Assembly: GCF_900170035.1 (NCBI RefSeq)
Contig: NZ_LT828561.1
Span: 26,286 to 90,222, forward strand
DNA length: 63,937 nucleotides
DNA from: Desulfamplus magnetovallimortis
GTDB lineage: Bacteria > Desulfobacterota > Desulfobacteria > Desulfobacterales > Desulfobacteraceae
Reading direction: 5' to 3'
Shown here: piece after piece, positions 35,850 to 45,074 of the stretch
Position numbering within the stretch: position 1 is the stretch's first letter
Layout: every line of letters begins with the position of its first letter
The notes under the pieces: generated by a model
Told to the model about the DNA's origin: nothing
Databases searched by the model: none
Seen by the model: the letters and a program-made list of their open reading frames with translations, nothing else
Program-made: the position numbers and the translations under genes

Positions 35850-37049
35850 ATGGCAATTACCCGAAGGAAATTTTTGGGCTGGGTAGGCAGCGCAGCAGCA
35901 GGATCGGCCATGCTGGCCGGAACATCTGCCCATGGTGCCTCCAACAGGGAATTTAAAGGTTATCCCGAAAGCTTTGGCGTTCTTCATGATACAACAAAAT
36001 GCATAGGATGCCGAAAGTGTGAACAGGCATGTAACGAAGTCAACCACATGCCTGCCCCGCAGGAGACTTTTGATGATTTAAAAGTTTTGGAGGTGGAGAG
36101 ACGGACAACTGCTGTTACCCATACAGTGGTCAATAAATTTGGCAAAAATCGTGGCACTGCACTTTCTCATGGGACAGATGCTCTTTCTAAAGGCCTTCAC
36201 GCTGATAAGGAAAATGGAGTTCCTGTTCCAGTAGGATTGGAAGCCAACAGGGAAATATTTGTAAAAAAACAGTGTAATCACTGCCTTGAGCCAGCCTGTG
36301 CATCGGCCTGCTTTGTAAAGGCGTTTAATAAGGATAAAAGCGGAGCTGTCACATATGACGCTTCTCTTTGTGTTGGTTGCCGATACTGCATGATTGCATG
36401 TCCATTTAATATTCCAACCTACGAATATGATGAACCTCTTACCCCGAGGGTCATGAAGTGTACCATGTGTCTTCCGCGTATAAATGAGGGAAAACTTCCA
36501 GGTTGCGTGGAAATCTGCCCAAGAGAGGCTCTTCTCTTTGGAGAGCGTGATGAGTTGATAAGGCAGGCCAGGATGAGAATTCAGAAATATCCTGACCAGT
36601 ATGTGGATCATATCTATGGTGAACATGAGATGGGCGGAACAAGCTGGCTCTATCTCTCTTCTGTTCCATTCAGTGAGATTGGCATGAGAGAGGATCTGGG
36701 AACTCACTCAGCTCCGGAGCTTACATCTGGTGCCCTTTCGGCAGTACCAATGGTTGTTGGTCTGTGGCCGGTACTTCTCACCGGTGTTTATGCCATCTCT
36801 AAACGCAAGGATAAAATTGCTGAAGAGGAGAAAGTCGAAGCAGTTGCAATGACAAAGTCGGATGCAGAAAAACAGAAGAGTGAAGAGCTTTCAAAACTCA
36901 AGGAGAAGATGACAAAGGAGAAGGATACGGCTGTTAAAAATGCTGTAAAAAAAGCGCTGGATGATGCTGCAAAGGCTGCCGAAGAGGCAAAAAAGGCTGC
37001 TGCAGAAGCAGAAAACGCTGATGAACCGGCATCCGGGGAGGACAAATAA
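35850..37049 (+). CDS. hmcB: HmcB iron-sulfur protein (ferredoxin-type, Tat-exported)
   Basis: The 399-residue protein starts with a twin-arginine signal (I-T-R-R-K-F-L-G-W). It has four ferredoxin-like cysteine clusters: [35 protein letters not shown] and CTMC...CVEIC, as in DsrO and HybA relatives. A C-terminal membrane helix ([20 protein letters not shown]) is followed by a long charged, alanine-rich coiled coil (residues about 325-399). HmcB links HmcA to HmcC electronically. The stop overlaps the hmcC start by one base (TAATG). Confidence 0.94.
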   Translation: MAITRRKFLGWVGSAAAGSAMLAGTSAHGASNREFKGYPESFGVLHDTTKCIGCRKCEQACNEVNHMPAPQETFDDLKVLEVERRTTAVTHTVVNKFGKNRGTALSHGTDALSKGLHADKENGVPVPVGLEANREIFVKKQCNHCLEPACASACFVKAFNKDKSGAVTYDASLCVGCRYCMIACPFNIPTYEYDEPLTPRVMKCTMCLPRINEGKLPGCVEICPREALLFGERDELIRQARMRIQKYPDQYVDHIYGEHEMGGTSWLYLSSVPFSEIGMREDLGTHSAPELTSGALSAVPMVVGLWPVLLTGVYAISKRKDKIAEEEKVEAVAMTKSDAEKQKSEELSKLKEKMTKEKDTAVKNAVKKALDDAAKAAEEAKKAAAEAENADEPASGEDK

Positions 37050-38224
37050 TGGCTTTCAGGAAACCACTTGTGAATACAAAAATTGAAGCCACACCAGTGA
37101 ATATAGTGACAGGTATTATTCTGGTTGTGGGTCTGATACTGACTGCGGCACGTTTTTTTGGCGGCCTTGGTACAGTCACAAACCTTGATAACAACAACCC
37201 CTGGGGGATATGGATAGGCTTTGACCTGCTTTGCGGTGTTGCCCTTGCTGCCGGCGGTTATGTCACCTCTGCCGCCTGCTACATTTTTGGGCTGAAGAGA
37301 TTTCATTCAGCGGTACGTCCCGCTATCCTTACGGCATTTCTTGGATATGCCCTTGTTGTCTTTGCGCTCAACTACGATGTCGGACGCCCCTGGAGACTTC
37401 CATATCCCATATTCTTCTCTCCTGGCACATCATCGCTTCTTTTTGAAGTGGGCCTGTGCGTCTTTTTGTACCTCAACGTACTTTTTATTGAGTTTACCCC
37501 TGCTGCACTGGAGTGGCTGGGACTTGGTAAAATCAGAAATTTTGTGGTGAAGCTGACCCTTGTTCTGACAATATTTGGTGTTGTCCTTTCCACCCTTCAT
37601 CAATCTTCCCTTGGTGCTCTTTTTCTGATTGCACCTTCAAAACTTCACCCCCTCTGGTATTCCGGATACCTTCCTGTTTACTTTTTTGTATCAAGTATTT
37701 TTGCAGGCATGTCAATGGTGATATTTGAAGGTTCCCTTGCCCATCGTTATCTCCATGATAAAATGGATGATACTCATCTAAGTGAAAGTGACGGTGTTGT
37801 CATTGGATTTTCAAAAGCCGCTTCCTTTGTAATGATGGCATACCTTGGCATCAAGCTTGTGGGGCTTGCCATTGATAACAACTGGCACTACCTCTTTACA
37901 GGTTGGGGTATGTGGTTTCTTCTGGAGCTTGTGGGTTTTGTGGCACTGCCGGGTTTTATGTATGCTGTAGCTGCCCGTGATAAAAATGTCAAACTTGCAA
38001 GGATAGCCTCTGTTTTTGCGGTGCTTGGTGTTGCCTTAAACCGCCTGAACATATCTCTGATTGCCTTTAACTGGCATCTTCCATCTGCCCAGCGCTATTT
38101 TCCAAGTTGGATGGAGATTGCAACATCCATTTTTATTGTGACCCTTGGTATTACGGTTTATAGATTTATCACAAATCATATGCCGATTTTGTTTGAGTAT
38201 CCTGAATACAAACAGGAGCATTGA
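37049..38224 (+). CDS. hmcC: HmcC, NrfD-family membrane subunit
   Basis: The 391-residue protein has about ten helices in the NrfD/PsrC pattern, including NNNPWGIWIGFDLLCGVALAAGGYVTSAACYIFG near the N-terminus. NrfD proteins interact with quinones and iron-sulfur partners and carry charge across the membrane. Its start overlaps the hmcB stop. hmcD begins 154 bases later. Confidence 0.94.
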   Translation: MAFRKPLVNTKIEATPVNIVTGIILVVGLILTAARFFGGLGTVTNLDNNNPWGIWIGFDLLCGVALAAGGYVTSAACYIFGLKRFHSAVRPAILTAFLGYALVVFALNYDVGRPWRLPYPIFFSPGTSSLLFEVGLCVFLYLNVLFIEFTPAALEWLGLGKIRNFVVKLTLVLTIFGVVLSTLHQSSLGALFLIAPSKLHPLWYSGYLPVYFFVSSIFAGMSMVIFEGSLAHRYLHDKMDDTHLSESDGVVIGFSKAASFVMMAYLGIKLVGLAIDNNWHYLFTGWGMWFLLELVGFVALPGFMYAVAARDKNVKLARIASVFAVLGVALNRLNISLIAFNWHLPSAQRYFPSWMEIATSIFIVTLGITVYRFITNHMPILFEYPEYKQEH

Positions 38225-38378
38225 TTTTAAAAGAGAGCTATACTAAAGAGAGCTATACTGTTCCAGATAATTAAATTGGCAAGCAGTGTAGGGGCAATCC
38301 CTTGTGGTTGCCCTTCAGAATTGAGAATGCCAAAATATTTTTCTGGAAATCTATAAAATATCAACAGGAGATATTGTC

Positions 38379-38522
38379 GTGGAACATATTTTTTATACAT
38401 TGCAGGATTTTATGGTTTACACCAAAGGCATTACCTACCTCATTATGGGTGGGCTTCTGGTTTTTTTTCCTCTCTTTTGGCTTTTTCTGACCGGAAGAGA
38501 TGAAAAGAACAAAACTTTTTAA
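38379..38522 (+). CDS. hmcD: HmcD small membrane protein
   Basis: A 47-codon frame with GTG start encodes one membrane helix (GITYLIMGGLLVFFPLFWLFL) followed by a short charged tail (TGRDEKNKTF). AACAGGAG lies eight bases upstream. Position between hmcC and hmcE, size and topology match HmcD of Desulfovibrio, a tiny subunit of the complex. The frame is too short for many gene finders. Confidence 0.88.
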   Translation: MEHIFYTLQDFMVYTKGITYLIMGGLLVFFPLFWLFLTGRDEKNKTF

Positions 38523-38844
38523 ATTGTCAGTAAATCTCCATTTTACGATCTGGAATAGCCGGGGTTCGGGGACTATTAAGTTTTAATCAGGAAAAGCTCA
38601 CCATCTTCCCCTCTCAAAGAGTTGCGAGGGGAGAATAGTCCAAAAAAGGTACACTCAAATCAATCCAATATGCCTTATTATCTTATCCTGGTTTCTTACA
38701 GATCGTTAAAAAATTGGTAGTGTCATAAAAGTGTTGATATCTTTTTGTGAAAGCCCTGCTGAATCAAGGTTTGTGAAGAGCTCATCAACATATTTGGGAC
38801 ACCACCAAAAAATTAAATAAATATAAAATAAGTACAAGGAGGCA
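38523..38844. other. 322-base gap between hmcD and hmcE
   Basis: This unusually long gap inside a conserved operon holds a hairpin repeat at 38597-38636 (CTCACCATCTTCCCC... GCGAGGGGAG) and the MITE at 38716-38806. An AAGGAGG just before hmcE (38836-38842) gives it an independent ribosome site. No coding frame is convincing. Confidence 0.6.
38716..38806. mobile_element. MITE-2 copy A, 91 bp, inside the hmc operon
   Basis: The ends GGTAGTGTCATAAAA and TTTGGGACACCACC are inverted relatives over about 23 bases (inner GTGTTGAT / ATCAACAT). The octamer AAAAAATT flanks both sides (38708-38715, 38807-38814). The copy at 45986 has identical length and strongly similar sequence. Confidence 0.85.
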
Positions 38845-39525
38845 TTGATGTACGAATTTATAACCGGTTTTATGTTCTGGCTCTCCCTTGGAGTCTGCCT
38901 TGCTGGGATGCTCATCCGTACCGTTCTCTATTTCAGGGGGCTTGCATGGAATCTTGACCGGGTTGCATACAAGGCATATCCAAAGGATGGTTTTAATGGT
39001 GCTATGCGTTCCATTTATAAATGGCTTCTTCCTTTTGGAACACATGGCTGGAGAAAACAGCCCTTTATGACAGTAATTTTTTTCTGTTTTCACATTGGTG
39101 CGGTGATAGTTCCTCTTTTTCTTGTGGCACACAATCTTTTCCTTGAGAAGAAAACCGGACTGAGCCTTTTTACAATCAATAACAGTGTTGCAGATTTTTT
39201 GACCTGGCTTGTGGTGGCAAGCGCTATACTTATTGTTCTTCGTCGTATTGCCCTGCCGGAAGTCCGTATTATGACCACATGGTATGATTACCTTATAATT
39301 CTTATCTCTGTACTTCCTTTTATTACAGGTCTCATGGCCAGGTACGAGGTGGGTAATTATAACTTCTGGCTTCTTGCTCATATATTAAGTGGCGAAATTC
39401 TGTTGCTCGCTATACCCTTTACCAAGTTATCACATGTATTTCTCTTTTTTGCCTCCCGAGCCCAGCTTGGAATGGATTACGGCATTAAACGGGGTGGTTT
39501 AAAAGGGACAAAAATGGCCTGGTAA
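38845..39525 (+). CDS. hmcE: HmcE, cytochrome b-type membrane subunit (DsrM/NarI-like)
   Basis: The 226-residue protein has five to six helices with histidines placed as in the NarI/DsrM haem-b family (FFCFHIGAVIVPLFLVAHN and WLLAHILSGEILLLAIPFTKLSHVFLFF). It should bind haem b and pass electrons to HmcF on the cytoplasmic side. ATG 38845 follows AAGGAGG. Confidence 0.93.
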   Translation: MMYEFITGFMFWLSLGVCLAGMLIRTVLYFRGLAWNLDRVAYKAYPKDGFNGAMRSIYKWLLPFGTHGWRKQPFMTVIFFCFHIGAVIVPLFLVAHNLFLEKKTGLSLFTINNSVADFLTWLVVASAILIVLRRIALPEVRIMTTWYDYLIILISVLPFITGLMARYEVGNYNFWLLAHILSGEILLLAIPFTKLSHVFLFFASRAQLGMDYGIKRGGLKGTKMAW

Positions 39526-39605
39526 TAATTAGAACCAAAATATTTTGATTTTCATGATGCGGTGTGGTCACTTTCAGGCCATGACCGTCAGGGAGAATTA
39601 GATTT

Positions 39606-40994
39606 ATGCCAGAAGGTATATTTTGCAATAAAAAACCCGTTGAGACTGAAGAGGAGTTGACAGCTCTTCTGGGGGATACAAGCGGGACCCAGTACTATAA
39701 AGAGATGAAGGAGCTTGATGTTGACTCAAAGCTTCTCTGGACAACCATACAAAACACCTGCAAGTCCAGAATCAGAACCTGGCTTGAGATCTGTGCCCAT
39801 TGCGGAATGTGTGCAGACAGTTGTTTTCTCTATCTTGTCAATGACAGGGATCCAAAACAGGTTCCTGCATACAAAATTCAGTCAACCCTTGGTGAGATCG
39901 TAAAGCGTAAAGGTAAGGTTGATAACGAGTTTATGAGAATGGCAATGGAGACGGCCTGGGCAAAATGTACATGCTGCAACCGCTGCGGAATGTACTGTCC
40001 ACACGGAATTGACATGGGCATCATGTTCGGCTATCTGCGGGGACTTCTCTATCAACAGGGTTTTGTACCCTGGGAGATGAAGATAGGTGCCGGTATGCAC
40101 AGGGTTTACAGGGCTCAGATGGATGTCTCGGAAGAGGAGTTTGTTGAGACCTTTCAGTGGATGGTGGAAGAGTATGAAGATGATTATGTTGGTCTCACTG
40201 TACCTGTTGATGTTGAAAATGCCGATATCATGTACACCGTAAATGCAAGGGAGGTTAAACACTATCCTGAGGATCTTGCAGAAGCCGCCATTCTGTTTCA
40301 TGCAGCAGGTGAAAACTGGACAATTCCGAGCAAGGGATGGGAATTGACAAGCCTTGCAATGTTTGCAGGAGACTGGGCTGCCTGTAAAATGCAGGTGGAG
40401 TCTGTCTATGAGGCAATGGAGCGCCTGAAACCTAAAAGAATGATTGGAACAGAGTGCGGGCATGCCCATCGTGCAACAGTTGTTGAAGGCCCTTACTGGG
40501 CAGGGCGTAAGGATGGCAGGCCTCCGGTGGAGTCTATCCATTATATTGAATGGCTTGCAGAGGCCCTGCGAGAAGGAAAACTTAAAATTGACCCTTCCAA
40601 ACGCATTAAACAGCCAGTTACCCTTCAGGACTCCTGCAACTATGTCAGGAATCACGGCCTCAGGGAGACTGCAAGAGAGATCGTAAGTTACATTGTGGAA
40701 CCTGGCTATTTTAGGGATATGTCCCCCAGAAAAGAGCATAATTTCTGCTGCGGAGGCGGGGGTGGATTCAATGGTATCGGTCTTTTCAGGCCCCAGCGTA
40801 ACAAGGGGCTTATTACCAAAAGGGATCAGATTATAGCAACAGGTGCAGAACTTGTTCTTGCTCCCTGCCATAACTGTTGGGATGCCATCCGTGACCTGGA
40901 AGAAGAGTATGAAATTGGTATTAAATGGTCTTTTCTCAAGCCTCTTGTGATCAGTATGCTTGAGCTGCCTGACCATATGAAGCCAGAAGAGTAA
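39606..40994 (+). CDS. hmcF: HmcF, cytoplasmic iron-sulfur subunit with CCG domains (DsrK/HdrD-like)
   Basis: The 462-residue protein has two [4Fe-4S] clusters near the N-terminus ([11 protein letters not shown] and [11 protein letters not shown]) and a C-terminal CCG region ([32 protein letters not shown]) like that of HdrD and DsrK, where a noncubane cluster reduces disulfides. HmcF is the likely site where electrons from the periplasm reach a cytoplasmic disulfide or trisulfide such as oxidised DsrC (inference from DsrK). It is the last structural gene of hmcABCDEF. Confidence 0.94.
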   Translation: MPEGIFCNKKPVETEEELTALLGDTSGTQYYKEMKELDVDSKLLWTTIQNTCKSRIRTWLEICAHCGMCADSCFLYLVNDRDPKQVPAYKIQSTLGEIVKRKGKVDNEFMRMAMETAWAKCTCCNRCGMYCPHGIDMGIMFGYLRGLLYQQGFVPWEMKIGAGMHRVYRAQMDVSEEEFVETFQWMVEEYEDDYVGLTVPVDVENADIMYTVNAREVKHYPEDLAEAAILFHAAGENWTIPSKGWELTSLAMFAGDWAACKMQVESVYEAMERLKPKRMIGTECGHAHRATVVEGPYWAGRKDGRPPVESIHYIEWLAEALREGKLKIDPSKRIKQPVTLQDSCNYVRNHGLRETAREIVSYIVEPGYFRDMSPRKEHNFCCGGGGGFNGIGLFRPQRNKGLITKRDQIIATGAELVLAPCHNCWDAIRDLEEEYEIGIKWSFLKPLVISMLELPDHMKPEE

Positions 40995-41021
40995 TCTCCC
41001 ATGAAACCGGAAAATCTTTTT

Positions 41022-41179
41022 ATATGAAAGTCTCGGTAACAGCCTGTTTTTAAAACGACTTTCATCTCTTCGATTGTGGCGGTAATCCGCCATGTACGTT
41101 ATATGAAAGTCTCCGCAAGTGGCTGTTTTTAAAACGACTTTCATTTCTTCGATTGTGGTGAAGAACTGCCATGGTCGTT
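41022..41179. repeat. Two tandem 79-bp repeats
   Basis: Unit 1 is 41022-41100 and unit 2 is 41101-41179. Each starts ATATGAAAGTCTC and has GAAAGTC and GACTTTC arms around CTGTTTTTAAAACG, then TTCGATTGTGG and CC-A-TG-(T/G)-CGTT. The second half of unit 1 is found inverted at 11129-11171. They separate hmcF from the stress protein gene and could form two stem-loops in the operon transcript. Confidence 0.85.
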
Positions 41180-41194
41180 ATTAAGGAGGGTGAT

Positions 41195-42091
41195 ATGTTT
41201 AAAAAAATTCTATTTGCCACGTCTGCAACCGAAGCAAGCGACCATGCTGCCCGGGTTGCCTTTAACATGGCAACGACTCTCAAGGCCCATATAAACCTGT
41301 TTCATGTTCTTGGAGTACCAACAAGGGGATTCAGCCAGGTTGTGCTTGATGTTAAAACAAAGGAAAAGGTTGAAATTGATGACGAATACATCAAATGGGT
41401 TGAGGATGAAGTAAAGACCTATTATGCAAACCAGTTGACCGACGGCATTGACGCTTCGATAAAGGTTGCTGTTGGTTTTCCACACAGGGAGATATTGCGG
41501 CAGGCAAGGGAAATAGAGCCGGATCTCATTGTAATGGGTGGCAGCACCGGCGATGAGAGCGATTCTGTTTACAAGGCAACCACAGGTTCTACTTTGCAGA
41601 GAGTTGCCAAGGCTGCCCAGTGTCCGATTATGGTTGTAAACCGGCCTGCAGCATCTTTCTGGGGCGGTATGTCAAGTATTGTTTTTGGTACTGATTTCTC
41701 AAAGGCATCTGACAAGGCATTTGATTTTGCCTTGAAAGCTGCCGGTGAACTTGGCTGTGAGATGAACATTTTCCATGCCCTTGATATCAGCTCCAGTCAC
41801 ATGGGTTTCACTCTCTCCCAGGATGAAATTGAAGAGCGTATCCGAAAGGCATATCGTGTGATTCGTTCAAGATATGTATCAAAAATGGAAAAAAAGAGTA
41901 ATTTTTCCATGGATGTGTGGGAGGGGATTCCCTATGTGGAAATTGTTAAATATGCAAGGGAAAAGCATGCCGATCTGATTATCATGGCCCATAACTCCAG
42001 AAAACTTGATGGTGATGCTCCCAAGATAGGCAGTAATATGGAGCAGGTTATTGTACGTGCAGGGTGTCCGGTTATCAGTATTAACCGTTAA
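41195..42091 (+). CDS. Double-domain universal stress protein
   Basis: The 298-residue protein contains two UspA domains: residues 1-155 (FKKILFATSATEASDHAARVAFNMATTLKAHINLFHVLG, ending IVMGGSTGDESDSVYKATTGSTLQRVAKAAQCPIMVV) and 160-298 (SIVFGTDFSKASDKAFDFALKAAGELGCEMNIFHALD, ending LIIMAHNSRKLDGDAPKIGSNMEQVIVRAGCPVISI). ATG 41195 follows AAGGAGGG. It lies between hmcF and rrf1 in the same direction; such a gene is not part of the described Desulfovibrio hmc operon. Confidence 0.9.
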   Translation: MFKKILFATSATEASDHAARVAFNMATTLKAHINLFHVLGVPTRGFSQVVLDVKTKEKVEIDDEYIKWVEDEVKTYYANQLTDGIDASIKVAVGFPHREILRQAREIEPDLIVMGGSTGDESDSVYKATTGSTLQRVAKAAQCPIMVVNRPAASFWGGMSSIVFGTDFSKASDKAFDFALKAAGELGCEMNIFHALDISSSHMGFTLSQDEIEERIRKAYRVIRSRYVSKMEKKSNFSMDVWEGIPYVEIVKYAREKHADLIIMAHNSRKLDGDAPKIGSNMEQVIVRAGCPVISINR

Positions 42092-42331
42092 TGAAATAGG
42101 CTGCCCACTGAAGATGGACATTTTTTTAGCTTTGTTGAGGAATGAGTACGAAGTAACTTTCCCATTTTGATTGACACTAAGAGGACGGGTATGCCCACGA
42201 TCCTGGATATAAATGGGCACGTTATTTAAAACCAACTCCTTAAGCTTAATTTAAAACCTCTCCCGGTTATGGATTATAAATATTGTCCCGCTTCAGAGAG
42301 GTAGCCATGAAATATATGTTAAGAGGTGATT

Positions 42332-42682
42332 ATGAAAAAGATACTTATTGTTGATGACGATCCCAATATCAGGGACTACCTGGTCTCTTTACTTGAAGAT
42401 AATGGATATGCAACCTGTACTGCCAATGACGTCCGTGACGGTTTGAAGATTGCAAAGGCAGAGCAACCTGATCTGATCACCTTAGATCTTGAGATGCCCG
42501 GAGAGTGGGGACCAAGGTTTTATCGTCAGATTTCCCAGGATAAGGATCTGAAAAATGTGCCGGTCATTGTAATAAGTGGCTTGTCAGGCAATGATTATGC
42601 CATAAGCAAAGCTGTTGCAACCCTTAGTAAACCCTTTGATCGTGAAGAGCTTCTCTCTCTTATAAAAGAGAATATTCTATAA
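42332..42682 (+). CDS. rrf1: Rrf1-like single-domain response regulator
   Basis: The 116-residue protein is only a receiver domain: V-D-D-D-P, phospho-acceptor Asp in L-I-T-L-D-L-E-M-P-G, V-I-S-G with Ser for the usual Thr, and L-S-K-P-F-D. There is no output domain. In Desulfovibrio the hmc operon is followed by rrf1 (receiver) and rrf2, matching the order here. ATG 42332 follows AGAGGTGA; GTG 42326 is possible. Confidence 0.85.
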   Translation: MKKILIVDDDPNIRDYLVSLLEDNGYATCTANDVRDGLKIAKAEQPDLITLDLEMPGEWGPRFYRQISQDKDLKNVPVIVISGLSGNDYAISKAVATLSKPFDREELLSLIKENIL

Positions 42683-42752
42683 ACCAACAGAGCCTCCTTA
42701 TAGCTTATTTACCAAATAGGAGGACGGGGATAAAGTTCAGTAACGCTTATTT

Positions 42753-42842
42753 GGTGGTATCCCGAAACTGTGAATAACTCTTCGGAAATGCCTTGGGGGA
42801 TTTTCGTTTTTTTATTCTGATGAATGGGTTTGGGATACCACC
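42753..42842. repeat. 90-bp long-armed palindrome between rrf1 and the kinase gene
   Basis: GGTGGTATCCCGAAAC and GTTTGGGATACCACC are inverted with one bulge. The length and the ends resemble the 91-bp MITE-2 elements (GGTAGTGTCCTAAAC), so it may be an old relative, but no target duplication was found. Confidence 0.55.
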
Positions 42843-42891
42843 CTGGTAAAATTACATATTTTTATTTATTTCTAACCTGGAAAAAAACGTC

Positions 42892-44484
42892 ATGGCAGAA
42901 AAAATTCTTTTAATAGATAACAGTGAAAGTCATGCAAGAGCATTGAAACTCTATCTTGAACGAAGTCGGTTGAGTGTTCTTATTGCCTCTTCTTCAGGTG
43001 AAATGGAGAAGCAGTTTGAAAAAAGAGATTTTGATATTCTGTTGGTCGATCCCTTTTTCCAAGGGGGGGACATATCTGCGGTAATAGAAAAGTTTAAAGC
43101 TGTCAATCCGATGGTGCAGGTGATCGTTTTCTGCGAAAAAAAGCATATTGACAAGGCAATGGATAATCTCGGTTCTGTTGCAATAAATTTTCTGGAACGC
43201 CCTGTAAACAGCAAAGCCCTTGATCTGGCAGTTGTTCATGCCAAGCGCTGTATCTCCAATGAAAGGCGCCTTGCAAACTATTCCCAGAGATTAAGTGACC
43301 TGCAAAATGCACAGGCCCTTTACCATCAGCTTTTTAATGAATCCCCATGTTATATATCAGTACAGAACAGGGATTTAAGGATAACTGCCGCAAATACTTT
43401 GTTCCAAAGGGACTTTGGAAAACAGATTGGAGGGCACTGCTATGAGATCTATAAACATCGTGAATCTCCCTGTCCTGACTGTCCGGTAGTGCAGACATTT
43501 GAAGACGGGAAGTCACGGAATACCGAAGAGATCGTAACATCAATTTCAGGCAAGCAGTACAATGTCCTGACCCAGACAGCTCCAATAATTGATGATAACG
43601 GAGAGATAACCCAGGTGATGGAGATGTCCACCAATATTACACAGATAAGGCAGCTCCAGGATCATCTATCTTCCCTTGGCCTTATGCTGGGTTCCATGTC
43701 CCATGGTGTTAAGGGAATGTTAACAGCCCTTGACGGCGGAATTTATCAGATGGAATCTGGTATGAAAAAAAATGATCCCGAAAGAACCGAAAAAGCATTT
43801 GAGCTTATCAAACAGATGGCAGACAGGATTAAAAAGATGGTTCTTGAGATTTTATATTATGCCAAATCAAGGGAGCTTCAGTATGAAAGTGTTGGTTCAG
43901 TTGAGATGTTTAATACGGTAATCTCCACCATCACAAACCTTGCTGCAAATAATAATGTCGCAATTAAAACTCAAATTCCCCAAAACCTTGGAGAAATAGA
44001 GATTGATCCCAACTGGGTGCAGTCTGCACTTGTCAATCTTGCGGAAAATGCCGTGGATGCTTGCAGATATGATAATGATAAGGATAAAGACTCCCATCAG
44101 GTTGAGTTCTCAATGTGGGAAGAGAAAGATGCTGCTGGTGAAAAAATATGTATTTCCATATGTGACAACGGCATGGGGATGGATCAGGAGACCAGAGAAA
44201 AGATGTTTACACTGTTTTTTACTTCCAAAGGATCCCAGGGTACAGGCCTTGGTCTTTTTATTGCCAACAGGGTTATAAAGCAGCATGGTGGAAGTATAAG
44301 TGTTAAATCATCCCCTGGCAAGGGCACCTGTTTTGAGTTGTGGCTGCCCAGAAAAAGGAGTGATGTTTCCATGGTGGAAAAGAGTATTGAGTCATTGCAT
44401 AAAACAAAAAATTGTAGTACAGAAGGAGTTATGATAAAAGAGACTATTATGGATTCTGGATTAAATGATGCGTCTTACCACTAA
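42892..44484 (+). CDS. Histidine kinase with receiver-like and CxxC-PAS domains
   Basis: The 530-residue soluble protein has an N-terminal receiver-like domain (LLIDNSESHARALKLYL, Asp in D-I-L-L-V-D-P-F-F), a PAS domain (residues about 145-260) with the GHCYEIYKHRESPCPDCP cysteine motif common in anaerobic sensors, a dimerisation helix with S-M-S-H-G-V-K-G (candidate phospho-His), and an HATPase_c domain (NLAENAVDAC, D-N-G-M-G-M-D, GTGLGLFIANRV). It overlaps the start of rrf2 and lies between rrf1 and rrf2, so it is the obvious partner for Rrf1. Its cysteines suggest a redox signal, as inference. Confidence 0.9.
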   Translation: MAEKILLIDNSESHARALKLYLERSRLSVLIASSSGEMEKQFEKRDFDILLVDPFFQGGDISAVIEKFKAVNPMVQVIVFCEKKHIDKAMDNLGSVAINFLERPVNSKALDLAVVHAKRCISNERRLANYSQRLSDLQNAQALYHQLFNESPCYISVQNRDLRITAANTLFQRDFGKQIGGHCYEIYKHRESPCPDCPVVQTFEDGKSRNTEEIVTSISGKQYNVLTQTAPIIDDNGEITQVMEMSTNITQIRQLQDHLSSLGLMLGSMSHGVKGMLTALDGGIYQMESGMKKNDPERTEKAFELIKQMADRIKKMVLEILYYAKSRELQYESVGSVEMFNTVISTITNLAANNNVAIKTQIPQNLGEIEIDPNWVQSALVNLAENAVDACRYDNDKDKDSHQVEFSMWEEKDAAGEKICISICDNGMGMDQETREKMFTLFFTSKGSQGTGLGLFIANRVIKQHGGSISVKSSPGKGTCFELWLPRKRSDVSMVEKSIESLHKTKNCSTEGVMIKETIMDSGLNDASYH

Positions 44485-44932
44485 AAGCAGATATGGAACA
44501 CGCTTGATACTTGACCTTGCAGTTTATGGTAAGGATGGGCCGGTGCCCTTAAGTGATGTTGCAAAACGTCAAAATATATCCCTGAAATACCTTGAACAGC
44601 TTATAAGTAAACTTAAGAAAGACGGTTTCATTAACAGCCAAAGAGGCCCGTTTGGCGGCCATATGCTGGCAAAAACGCCGAATGAAATCAATGTTGGAGA
44701 TATTGTCCGTTCCCTTGAAGGCAGTGCAGCCATTACCGAATGTGCAGAAGAGGATGAAAAACTGTGCGGCATCTGCAACAAGGCAGGTGACTGTCTATCC
44801 CGATGGGTTTGGATGGAGGCAAGCAGAGCAATGTTTCAGCGCCTGGATGCTATCTCCATATCTGACCTCATGAAAAAAAATAAGCATCTATTACAAGCTT
44901 TTCCTAACCCTCCTGACATGGGAAATCCATAG
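44468..44932 (+). CDS. rrf2: Rrf2-family transcriptional regulator
   Basis: The 154-residue protein starts MRLTTKSRYGTRLILDLAVY and has the winged helix-turn-helix of the Rrf2 family (SDVAKRQNISLKYLEQLISKLKKDGFINSQRGPFGGHML). The cluster-binding region carries four cysteines (C-x7-C-x2-C-x5-C), so an iron-sulfur cofactor, as in IscR and NsrR, is possible. Rrf2 was first named from this position downstream of hmc in Desulfovibrio, where it represses the operon. It overlaps the kinase 3' end by 17 bases. Confidence 0.92.
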   Translation: MRLTTKSRYGTRLILDLAVYGKDGPVPLSDVAKRQNISLKYLEQLISKLKKDGFINSQRGPFGGHMLAKTPNEINVGDIVRSLEGSAAITECAEEDEKLCGICNKAGDCLSRWVWMEASRAMFQRLDAISISDLMKKNKHLLQAFPNPPDMGNP

Positions 44933-45074
44933 CCAACAAGGCTTTCCATCTCTTTTGTCCAAAAAGTATTCAACTCAAAAAAATTTGCAACTTAACCTTC
45001 ATGGCCAAATTCAACGGCCACCCCCTGCCATTAACATCATTTGGGGGACTTTCACGGTAAATTCCCTTTTATTC

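Noticed and set aside
39882-41144. A 420-codon open frame on the minus strand opposite hmcF
   Set aside because: It lies fully antisense to a well-recognised gene, has no family features, and reflects the base bias of the hmcF frame.
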